From an uncultured Flavobacteriales bacterium (GTDB lineage Bacteria; Bacteroidota; Bacteroidia; Flavobacteriales; BACL11), in assembly GCA_950069165.1 (NCBI GenBank), contig CATMIT010000073.1, forward strand, positions 1-6,908: DNA of 6,908 nt, written 5' to 3'. The position numbers and the translations under genes are program-made. This document shows positions 1 through 6,176 of the stretch, piece by piece; positions within the stretch are counted from its first letter, which is position 1, and each line of letters opens with the position of its first letter. Below the pieces are notes generated by a model. It did no database searches. It was not told the origin of the DNA and saw nothing but the letters and a program-made list of their open reading frames with translations.

Positions 1-41
1 TGAAATATTGAATTTGTAAACTAAATCTCTTCACAATAAAC

Positions 42-311
42 CTAATTCTTATTCCACCTTTCCAACCTTGGAATTCCAATAGTATAAAACCATCTTTTGA
101 CTTTTCCTACACCTTGTTTTTTCAACACGCCTTTCACAAAGCTTTGCATATCTTTTGCTGATTTGATAGTCTCTTGCTGAGTAAACTCACCTTCTACATA
201 ACAAAGTTTACAATAGCTTCCATTTTCAGTCCCATCTTGTTCTGTTCCTTTTTCAAACATTTCATGATCCTTAGGAAGCATACAACTTTGACAAAATTTT
301 TCTAAGCCCAT
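42..311 (-). CDS. Small zinc-ribbon protein (putative zinc ribbon, zf-ribbon_2-like)
   Basis: This is an 89-residue protein with two CxxC pairs, C7/C10 and C34/C37, separated by a D-G-T-rich loop. The text after the second pair (YCKLCYVEGEFT) and the C-terminal IPRLERW fit the small 'putative zinc ribbon' family, whose members carry a CQSCxMP start and a YCxxCYxxGxFT core. The four cysteines probably bind one zinc ion. The biochemical role of the family is not known to me. There is no signal peptide or membrane segment, so it should be cytoplasmic. The frame stays open to an ATG at 353, but that start would lie in the U-tract of the lpd terminator and upstream of a -7 box at 327-334. The ATG at 309-311 also puts the conserved CQSC near the N-terminus, as usual for the family. 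Family assignment is from memory of the motif. Confidence 0.8.
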   Translation of the reverse strand: MGLEKFCQSCMLPKDHEMFEKGTEQDGTENGSYCKLCYVEGEFTQQETIKSAKDMQSFVKGVLKKQGVGKVKRWFYTIGIPRLERWNKN

Positions 312-326
312 AATTTCTTGTTTTGC

Positions 327-354
327 CAAATTTAGTAAAAAAATAATAAACAAA
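327..354 (-). promoter_or_regulatory. Putative Bacteroidota-type promoter of the zinc-ribbon gene
   Basis: On the minus strand TAAATTTG (334 down to 327) matches the -7 consensus TAnnTTTG exactly. A TTTG that could serve as the -33 element lies at 354-351, giving a 16-base spacer, a little shorter than usual. Transcription would start near 320, leaving a leader of only about ten bases before the ATG at 311. The candidate -33 element lies in the U-tract of the lpd terminator. Confidence 0.45.
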
Positions 355-382
355 AAAAAAGCCCACCAAATTGGTGGACTTT
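352..382 (-). terminator. Rho-independent terminator of the GT9-lpd unit
   Basis: Read on the minus strand, the arms 379-372 and 368-361 form an 8-bp, GC-rich stem (GUCCACCA with UGGUGGGC, including one G-U pair) around a 3-base loop. It is followed at once by nine U (360-352), and A-U pairs with 380-382 can extend the stem. It starts about 20 bases after the lpd stop codon. Read on the plus strand, the hairpin has a mismatch and no good U-run, so it acts for the minus strand only. Confidence 0.9.
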
Positions 383-400
383 CATCTAATAACTAGCAAC

Positions 401-1786
401 TTATATGTGTATCACCTCATCATAAGCATCAGCAACTGCTTCCATCACAGCTTCACTCATTGTTGGGTGAGGATGAATTGCCTTCAATACTTCATGTCCT
501 GTAGTTTCTAATTTACGCGCAACCACTGCCTCAGCAATCAATTCCGTAACATTGTATCCTATCATATGACAACCTAACCATTCGCCATATTTAGCATCAA
601 AAATAACTTTTACAAAACCATCCTTATGTCCTGCTGTAGATGCTTTTCCTGATGCTGTAAAAGGGAACTTCCCTACTTTAATTTCATATCCTGCCTGTTT
701 TGCAGCAGCCTCTGTCATTCCTACTGATGCAATCTCTGGGCTAGCATAAGTACATCCAGGAATATTACCATAATCAATTGGCTCAGGGTTCTGACCTGCA
801 ATTTTCTCTATACAAGTAATTCCTTCAGCAGAAGCAACATGAGCTAATGCTTGAGTTGGTAATACATCCCCAATTGCATAGTATCCGTTTACATTAGTGT
901 TGTAGTAATCATCCACTAAAATTCTACCTTTATCTGTTTTAATTCCTACTTCTTCCAATCCGATATTCTCGATATTAGCAGCAATCCCCACAGCAGAAAG
1001 CACTACATCACACTCAATAGTTTCTTCTCCTTTTTTAGTTTTTATAAGTACTTTACAACCCGTTCCTGAAGTATCTACTTTCTCAACTGATGAGTTCGTG
1101 ATTACTTTAATTCCTGATTTTTTGAAGGACCTTTGTAATTGCTTAGAAACATCAATATCCTCAACAGGTACAATGTTTGGTAAAAACTCAACCACAGTAA
1201 CCTCAACACCCATTGCATTGTAGAAATAAGCAAACTCCACTCCTATCGCTCCTGAACCAACAATCACCATTTTTTTAGGTGCAGTTGGCAAAGAAAGTGC
1301 TTCACGGTAACCAATTACTTTTTTACCATCTTGTGGTAAATTAGGCAATTCTCTACTTCTTGCTCCTGTTGCTATAATAATATGTTTTACAGTATAGTCA
1401 GTCGATTTTCCATCAGCAGTAACTGAAACTTTATTTCCTGGCTTAACTTTTCCAAAACCATTAATCACTTCTACTTTATTCTTCTTCAAAAGGTAAGCAA
1501 TTCCACTACTCATTCCATCAGCAACATCTCTACTTCTTTTAATGATAGAAGGGAAATCAGCATTTACATCTTTTACCGATATTCCGTAATCTTCAGCATG
1601 GTTAATGTATTCAAAAACCTGTGCCGATTTTAAAAGCGCTTTAGTTGGAATACATCCCCAGTTTAAGCAAATCCCACCTAAATGTTCTTTTTCAATAACT
1701 GCTACTTTCAATCCTAATTGTGACGCACGGATAGCCGTTACATAACCTCCAGGACCACTTCCTAATACAATAACATCATAGTTCAT
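401..1786 (-). CDS. lpd: Dihydrolipoamide dehydrogenase (E3 component)
   Basis: This flavoprotein reoxidises dihydrolipoamide on the E2 (or GcvH) partner of 2-oxoacid dehydrogenase or glycine-cleavage complexes, passing electrons through a disulfide and FAD to NAD+. All hallmarks are present in 461 residues, the normal length: the FAD dinucleotide fold GSGPGGY (9-15), the redox-active pair C40/C45 in GGICLNWGCIPTK, the ATG motif (140-142), the NAD fold GSGAIG (177-182) with an acidic E200 ending the second strand (favouring NAD over NADP), the second FAD motif AIGD (304-307), and the C-terminal catalytic dyad H440/E445 in HPHPTMSE. The start is the first ATG and places the FAD motif where expected. 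It lies 4 bases after the glycosyltransferase stop codon, so co-transcription is likely, and I see no TAnnTTTG box of its own close upstream. No E1 or E2 gene lies in the window, so the partner complex cannot be told. Confidence 0.97.
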   Translation of the reverse strand: MNYDVIVLGSGPGGYVTAIRASQLGLKVAVIEKEHLGGICLNWGCIPTKALLKSAQVFEYINHAEDYGISVKDVNADFPSIIKRSRDVADGMSSGIAYLLKKNKVEVINGFGKVKPGNKVSVTADGKSTDYTVKHIIIATGARSRELPNLPQDGKKVIGYREALSLPTAPKKMVIVGSGAIGVEFAYFYNAMGVEVTVVEFLPNIVPVEDIDVSKQLQRSFKKSGIKVITNSSVEKVDTSGTGCKVLIKTKKGEETIECDVVLSAVGIAANIENIGLEEVGIKTDKGRILVDDYYNTNVNGYYAIGDVLPTQALAHVASAEGITCIEKIAGQNPEPIDYGNIPGCTYASPEIASVGMTEAAAKQAGYEIKVGKFPFTASGKASTAGHKDGFVKVIFDAKYGEWLGCHMIGYNVTELIAEAVVARKLETTGHEVLKAIHPHPTMSEAVMEAVADAYDEVIHI

Positions 1787-1790
1787 TTTA

Positions 1791-3008
1791 CTATTTTTTT
1801 AAGTTCTTATTTAAGGCTGCAATATTAGATAAAACATCTTGCACTGAGATATCGTTCATACATCTTTTTTCACGGCTACAAGAGTTCCCAAAATAGCAGT
1901 CGCAACCACTAGTAGGTTCAATAATCACTCCTCTTCCGTATAGTTCAAATTCATGCACATTAAAGATGTTATGAAACAGCATCAATTGCTTTTTGAGTGC
2001 CAAGGCAATGTGCATCATCATGCTCACAGGGGTTACAATAATATCCGTATTATTCGTAATGGAAATAAACTCTTCTAGGCTAAAAGTTCCTAAATAAGTT
2101 GCACCTGTTTCCAATTGATAATAGCGATTCATTTCATCTTCATCAGGGCCTCCCATTAGCAAACAGAAATACCCTTGCTTTTCCAAATCCTTAATCAGTT
2201 CCACCCAATACTCCTTTGGCCAAAGGCGTGTTTTCCACCTAAGCCCACAACCGGTATTTAGCCCAATAATGGTTTTACTATTAGCCAAGGTTTTGAATTT
2301 TTCTTTCCACTGATTACTTAACTCTTCATTTAAGTTAATCATGTACTCTTCCTTATTGAACTCAAAATGGCAGATTTCAAAAATCTCTTCCAAATAATTA
2401 AGCGTATTCTTTTTTGAAATATGATCAAAAAGCCCAGTAATGAGTTTGTGTTCTGCTTTATCAGTTGCAGTATTAACATGACCATCTTTCCATAGAAACC
2501 CAAATTTTTCCCTAGCATTTATAAGGGAGAGTAGCATACATGCTTCTTTGTCTTTATCCAAATTTACAGCAATATCAAATTCTTGATTTGCTAAAACAGA
2601 AACAGAAGATGCATCCCATTTATAAATTACATCTACCTCATCTTTTGGAACTACTTGAGGACTATGTGTAATCCAACTAAAATGACAATTACCATATTCT
2701 TTTTTATATTTTGTAAGTAGTGGAGTTGTCCTTATAACATCACCAATGGCTCCTAATTTTATAAATAATATTCTGGTTACTTCTGTTTGTATTTTTGGTA
2801 TCTCTTCTACTAATTCCTGTTTAGTAAAATTACAAATCTTAAAAATCTCTTGCAATAATGATTCCTTATTATCTAAAACGATAATAGAAGATGTATTCTT
2901 ATCATAATGAGAGCAATCATCACATTGCACATCATGCAATTTATTGGGCTTACACGGAATATGCCCCTCAAAATGGCTGCAATCAAATTTTAAATCTTTT
3001 ATCTTCAT
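1791..3008 (-). CDS. Glycosyltransferase family 9 protein (heptosyltransferase-like) with two cysteine clusters
   Basis: This 405-residue protein resembles the ADP-heptose:LPS heptosyltransferases (GT9, GT-B fold) that add sugars to envelope polysaccharide on the cytoplasmic face of the inner membrane. KLGAIGDVIRTTPLL (84-98) is the N-terminal GT9 signature; D90 matches the aspartate proposed as catalytic base in WaaC. LRWKTRLWPKEYW (256-268) and LLMGGPDE (283-290) match the C-terminal nucleotide-sugar half. Oddities: about 80 extra N-terminal residues carry C10, C19, C29 and C32 (ending CDDC), and the C-terminus has C369, C371, C377 and C383, so metal binding at one or both ends is possible. 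The usual D-S/T-G-x-x-H donor motif reads VSMMMH (328-333), keeping only the serine and histidine. I recall GT9 relatives with similar N-terminal cysteines, so this is probably a distinct subfamily; donor and acceptor are unknown. The frame is open to an ATG at 3098, but that lies upstream of the -7 box, so the ATG at 3008 is chosen. Confidence 0.85.
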   Translation of the reverse strand: MKIKDLKFDCSHFEGHIPCKPNKLHDVQCDDCSHYDKNTSSIIVLDNKESLLQEIFKICNFTKQELVEEIPKIQTEVTRILFIKLGAIGDVIRTTPLLTKYKKEYGNCHFSWITHSPQVVPKDEVDVIYKWDASSVSVLANQEFDIAVNLDKDKEACMLLSLINAREKFGFLWKDGHVNTATDKAEHKLITGLFDHISKKNTLNYLEEIFEICHFEFNKEEYMINLNEELSNQWKEKFKTLANSKTIIGLNTGCGLRWKTRLWPKEYWVELIKDLEKQGYFCLLMGGPDEDEMNRYYQLETGATYLGTFSLEEFISITNNTDIIVTPVSMMMHIALALKKQLMLFHNIFNVHEFELYGRGVIIEPTSGCDCYFGNSCSREKRCMNDISVQDVLSNIAALNKNLKK

Positions 3009-3030
3009 TCTTTTTTCTTTTCGCTTTCGG

Positions 3031-3038
3031 CAAATATA
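3031..3038 (-). promoter_or_regulatory. Putative -7 box of the glycosyltransferase-lpd promoter
   Basis: TATATTTG on the minus strand matches TAnnTTTG exactly and is 22 bases upstream of the ATG at 3008. Transcription would start near 3025 and leave a short A-rich leader without a strong Shine-Dalgarno sequence. No clear TTTG is found about 19-21 bases further upstream, so only the -7 part is supported. Confidence 0.55.
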
Positions 3039-3132
3039 GTTTTTTGTTTTTAGATATTTGTTTGTAGTTTTTTCGATTTTCAACTCATTAATTCTCACAT
3101 TATTAAATCATCAAATTTCTGTATTAATCTTC

Positions 3133-3140
3133 TATCTTTG
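3133..3140 (+). promoter_or_regulatory. Putative -7 box of the M61 peptidase-CDGSH-hpt-adk-obgE promoter
   Basis: TATCTTTG matches TAnnTTTG exactly and ends 16 bases before the ATG at 3157. The leader would be roughly a dozen bases and ends in a run of A directly before the start codon. A -33 TTTG at the right spacing is not evident. It is back to back with the glycosyltransferase promoter, with about 95 bases of AT-rich DNA between the two -7 boxes. No other TAnnTTTG was seen at the later gene junctions of this operon. Confidence 0.55.
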
Positions 3141-3156
3141 CACCTTTATAAAAAAA

Positions 3157-4863
3157 ATGATAAACTATACTATTTCATATAATAATCCGCACAGGCATTA
3201 TGTTGATTTTGAACTTACTGCCTCTACTAATGGAAAAGAAAGCGTGCAATTTCAATTGGCCGCTTGGCGTCCAGGCCGATACGAATTGGCTGATTTTGCA
3301 CAAAACATACAAAAATGGTCTGCTTTTGATGAGCACAACAACCCTATTCCTTTCACGAAAATAACCAAAGATCTTTGGGAAGTTACTACTGAAGGGGTTA
3401 TGGAAGTTACAATTGTCTACAACTTTTACGCCAATCAATTGGATGCTGGCGCATGTTATTTGGACGAGCACCAACTCTACCTTAACCCTGTACATTGCAT
3501 GTTCTATATTGCAGGAAAAAAGGAAGAGGAATATACGCTAAATTTAGAAATTCCTACAACTTACAAAATTGCCTCCTCAATGGAGCAAAAAGAAAATACA
3601 CTAAGCATAAAAGGATATGATGCCTTGGCAGAATCGCCAATCATTTGTTCTGATTCTCTGCAACATGGAACTTATGATGTTGATGGAATTACATTTCATT
3701 TATGGTTTCAAGGAGAATGCAAACCAGATTGGGAAAAACTAAAAAAGGATTTTTCTGCTTTTAGCAAAAGTCAAATCAACCATTTTGGAGGTTGCCCTAC
3801 TAATGAATATCATTTCTTTTTCCAGATTACTCCTTACAGAAGTTATCATGGAGTAGAGCATACTAATAATACAGTTGTGTTATTAGGTCCTGGCAATGAG
3901 ATAATGGATAAACGATATGAAGATTTATTAGGAGTAAGTTCTCATGAATTGTATCATACTTGGAATATAAAAGCCATCCGCCCAGTAGAAATGTATCCTT
4001 ACGATTATACCAAAGAAAATTACTTTAGGACAGGATTTGTTGCGGAGGGAGTTACTACTTACATGGGAGATATGATGCTCTATAACTCAGGGGTATTTAA
4101 CTGGAATGAGTTTATAAAAACCCAAAATCAGAACTTGGAAAGACACTTAACAAACTATGGAAGATTTAATCTTTCAGTGGCAGATAGTGGTTTTGACAAT
4201 TGGTTGGATGGTTATAAATTAGGCGCTCCTGACCGTAAAACTTCCATCTACCCTGATGCTGCATTGTGTATGCTTATGATTGATTTGGAAATCATACGAA
4301 ATACAGGAGGAAAAGAAAGTTTACATTCTGTTATGAAAGAGTTATATGAAGAGTTTGCACTTAAAGGAAAAGGCTATTCTGAAGATGATTTCCGTAATAT
4401 CTGTGTAAAATTTGGAGGATTGAAAGTGGCTAAAATTTTTGAAGACCATATTTATGGAACTGAGAATTACATTCCAACTTTGAAGACTGCCTTGGAGGTT
4501 GTCAGTATTGAATTACATGAAAAGAAGAATCCTAATCTATCTGCTCAGTATTTTGGTTTTGTTGCTGTAAAAGAAAATGGGAAAATAATTATTAAGAAAG
4601 TTGAACCTAACTCTGTAACAGATAAAAATGGAATAGCGCCTGAGGATGAAATTACAAAAGTAAATGGCAAAAAAGTAGAAGGGAAATTGGCCGATATTTT
4701 AAAGGATTGCAAAAAGGAAGTTACTTTTACAATTAAGAAAAAGTTTTCAAAAACGGACATTAATTTAACAGCAGGAAATTATTACCAATTATTAGAGTTT
4801 ATAAAATCAGAAAACGCAACTAATGAGCAGTTAACGCTAAGAAAAGTTTGGTCTAATAATTAA
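3157..4863 (+). CDS. M61 family metallopeptidase (glycyl aminopeptidase-like) with PDZ domain
   Basis: This is a zinc-dependent peptidase of 568 residues. The order is that of family M61: an N-terminal beta-rich domain that starts with the characteristic NPHRHYVDFEL (10-20), a thermolysin-like catalytic domain, and a C-terminal PDZ domain. HELYHTWN (263-270) supplies zinc ligands H263 and H267 and the general base E264, and E297 in FVAEGVTTYMGD is the expected third ligand. GVEH (232-235) matches the conserved GxEH element upstream of the zinc site. The PDZ domain spans about 463-528 (YFGFVAV, then NGIAPEDEITKVNGKKV). No signal peptide follows this start, so a cytoplasmic enzyme is predicted. 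A longer frame from 3058 would add 33 hydrophobic residues but runs through the promoter, so it is rejected. It is the first gene of a compact operon; the next gene begins on the base after its stop codon. The true substrate is unknown; the type enzyme releases N-terminal glycine and alanine. Confidence 0.92.
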   Translation: MINYTISYNNPHRHYVDFELTASTNGKESVQFQLAAWRPGRYELADFAQNIQKWSAFDEHNNPIPFTKITKDLWEVTTEGVMEVTIVYNFYANQLDAGACYLDEHQLYLNPVHCMFYIAGKKEEEYTLNLEIPTTYKIASSMEQKENTLSIKGYDALAESPIICSDSLQHGTYDVDGITFHLWFQGECKPDWEKLKKDFSAFSKSQINHFGGCPTNEYHFFFQITPYRSYHGVEHTNNTVVLLGPGNEIMDKRYEDLLGVSSHELYHTWNIKAIRPVEMYPYDYTKENYFRTGFVAEGVTTYMGDMMLYNSGVFNWNEFIKTQNQNLERHLTNYGRFNLSVADSGFDNWLDGYKLGAPDRKTSIYPDAALCMLMIDLEIIRNTGGKESLHSVMKELYEEFALKGKGYSEDDFRNICVKFGGLKVAKIFEDHIYGTENYIPTLKTALEVVSIELHEKKNPNLSAQYFGFVAVKENGKIIIKKVEPNSVTDKNGIAPEDEITKVNGKKVEGKLADILKDCKKEVTFTIKKKFSKTDINLTAGNYYQLLEFIKSENATNEQLTLRKVWSNN

Positions 4864-5054
4864 ATGAAAACCATACAACTACATAAAGGAAAAAAATACA
4901 GCATTTGCTCTTGCGGATTGAGCAGAGCATTGCCTTTTTGTGATAATGTACACCGAGAATTCAATGAAAAAATGGTACGGATTACAAATCGGTAAAAATA
5001 AGGCCTAATGAAACAGTAGAAGTAGAACTTAATTCAGCAAATTGGAAACGCTAA
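4864..5054 (+). pseudogene. Small CDGSH iron-sulfur domain protein, interrupted by a one-base frameshift
   Basis: From ATG 4864, directly after the peptidase stop, the frame encodes 43 residues to a stop at 4993-4995. It contains a complete CDGSH motif: C15, C17, S20, P24, C26, D27 and H30 in the pattern C-x-C-x2-S-x3-P-x-C-D-x-x-H, which binds a 2Fe-2S cluster through three cysteines and one histidine. The middle G-S of the name motif is N28-V29 here. After K36, at six A (4967-4972), a shift of -1 opens a continuation of 27 residues (NGTDYKSVKI...SANWKR) typical of the end of small CDGSH proteins, giving 63 residues and a TAA at 5052-5054 that overlaps the hpt ATG. One more A would restore the gene. 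So either the read lost a base, the gene is truly mutated, or slippage supplies the base. The 43-residue product keeps all four ligands. Such proteins are thought to transfer electrons or clusters; the role here is unknown. Confidence 0.8.
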
Positions 5055-5605
5055 TGCAACAGGTAAAACTACACGATAAAACCTTTGAAATTTACATTCC
5101 TGAAACGGAAATTTCTGCAATTGTACATTCGCTTGCTACTGCCATAAATAACAGTGGCGTTCAAAAACCGCTTTTTATTGCGGTAATGAATGGGGCTTTT
5201 TTGTTTGCAGCAGATATTATGCGGCAAATCACAGTTGCAAATGCGGAAATTTCTTTCATTAAATTATCCTCCTATCAAGGATTAGAAAGTAGTGGTGAAG
5301 TAAACAAACTCATTGGTATTGGTGAGGATATAAGTGGGAGAAATATTATTGTATTGGAAGATATTATTGATACCGGAAATACATTGGTAAAAATTACTGA
5401 TTTGTTAAAAAACAAAAATATACAATCCTTGAAAATTGTAACATTACTCTGTAAAAATGAAGTTTACGATAAAGACATTCCTATTGATTTGATTGGGAAA
5501 AATATTTCTAACGATTTTGTGGTAGGATATGGATTGGATTATGACGAAATTGGTCGTAATTTGCCACACATTTATAAACTCAAAAAAGAAGAAAAACAAT
5601 GTTAA
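5054..5605 (+). CDS. hpt: Hypoxanthine phosphoribosyltransferase
   Basis: This enzyme converts hypoxanthine (often also guanine) and PRPP to IMP (or GMP) in purine salvage in the cytoplasm. The 183 residues match the usual length. The PRPP-binding signature is VLEDIIDTGNTL (100-111) with the acidic pair E102/D103. VMNGAFLFAADI (44-55) is the pyrophosphate-binding loop, KLSSYQG (70-76) the flexible catalytic loop, and DFVVGYGLDYDEIGRNLP (154-171) the purine and metal-binding end segment. The frame can begin at a TTG at 5042, but the ATG at 5054 is preferred because it overlaps the stop of the restored CDGSH frame as TAATG and gives a normal N-terminus. If the CDGSH frameshift is real, ribosomes would stop 59 bases earlier and this coupling would be lost. 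It overlaps adk by 7 bases. Confidence 0.95.
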   Translation: MQQVKLHDKTFEIYIPETEISAIVHSLATAINNSGVQKPLFIAVMNGAFLFAADIMRQITVANAEISFIKLSSYQGLESSGEVNKLIGIGEDISGRNIIVLEDIIDTGNTLVKITDLLKNKNIQSLKIVTLLCKNEVYDKDIPIDLIGKNISNDFVVGYGLDYDEIGRNLPHIYKLKKEEKQC

Positions 5606-6171
5606 ACTTAGTATTATTTGGCCCTCCTGGTGCCGGAAAAGGAACGCAATCTAATTTATTAATTGACAAATACAATTTGGTGCACTTATCTACAGGCGAT
5701 ATTTTAAGAGGAGAAATTACAGCAGGAACTGCCTTAGGGTTGGAAGTGAAAGCACTGATGGACAGAGGGGATTTGGTTCCTGATGAAGTGGTAATTGGTA
5801 TGATTTCTTCCAAATTGGACAATAACCCAAATGCAAACGGATTTATTTTTGATGGCATCCCAAGAACAGCCGCACAAGCCACTGCTTTGGACAATCTATT
5901 AGCAGAAAAAGGAACGGCTATTTCAGCCATGCTTTCTTTAAAAGTAGAGGATGCAGAACTCATCAGAAGATTATTGGAAAGAGGGAAAAACTCTGGGCGT
6001 GCGGACGATAAAAATGAAGCAATTATTGCCAACAGAATAAACGAATATAATACTAAAACTGCTCCTTTAAAAGAGTACTATTCTGCACAAAATAAACTTT
6101 CTGAAATTGAAGGTGTTGGTTCAGTAGATGAGATTGCTAGCAAATTAAATCAAGTAATTGATACTTTATAA
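5599..6171 (+). CDS. adk: Adenylate kinase (short-LID form)
   Basis: It interconverts ATP + AMP and 2 ADP, keeping the adenylate pool balanced in the cytoplasm. The 190 residues contain the P-loop GPPGAGKGTQ (8-17), the AMP-binding STGDILR (31-37), DGIPRT (85-90) with R89, and the arginines of the phosphate-transfer region (R124, R128, R134, R146). The LID, near ERGKNSGRADD (127-137), is short and has no cysteines, as in the non-zinc short form, in contrast to the long zinc-binding LID of many Gram-positive enzymes. The very common DGFPRT reads DGIPRT here, a mild change of a structural residue. The ATG lies inside the last codons of hpt, out of frame, and obgE follows after 5 bases, so it is an internal operon gene with probable translational coupling to hpt. 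Confidence 0.97.
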   Translation: MLNLVLFGPPGAGKGTQSNLLIDKYNLVHLSTGDILRGEITAGTALGLEVKALMDRGDLVPDEVVIGMISSKLDNNPNANGFIFDGIPRTAAQATALDNLLAEKGTAISAMLSLKVEDAELIRRLLERGKNSGRADDKNEAIIANRINEYNTKTAPLKEYYSAQNKLSEIEGVGSVDEIASKLNQVIDTL

Positions 6172-6176
6172 AACAG

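Noticed and set aside
1..41. A terminator or further gene after the zinc-ribbon gene
   Set aside because: The 41 bases to the window edge are AT-rich with no convincing hairpin or coding frame.
3009..3098. A 30-residue N-terminal extension of the glycosyltransferase
   Set aside because: It is lysine-rich, crosses the TATATTTG box, and has no family similarity that I recognise. The ATG at 3008 is better placed.
3058..3156. An N-terminal extension of the M61 peptidase that looks like a hydrophobic signal or anchor
   Set aside because: It runs through the TATCTTTG promoter box, and the conserved M61 N-terminus begins right after the ATG at 3157. The hydrophobic look follows from T-rich intergenic DNA.
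4966..4974. Programmed -1 ribosomal frameshifting in the CDGSH gene
   Set aside because: The zero-frame codons GAA AAA ATG do not form a classical X-XXY-YYZ slippery heptamer, and I saw no obvious strong stem just downstream. Single-tRNA or transcriptional slippage remains possible but a base loss is simpler.
5042..5053. A TTG start for hpt four codons upstream
   Set aside because: The ATG at 5054 overlaps the restored CDGSH stop as TAATG and gives a normal Hpt N-terminus; the extra METL adds nothing recognisable.
5580..6032. A long open frame on the minus strand opposite adk
   Set aside because: It is antisense to a clear adenylate kinase, has no family features and no promoter, so it is a shadow frame. 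The same holds for open frames opposite the peptidase (3175-3495, 4545-4760) and on either strand within obgE (6340-6540, 6366-6599).
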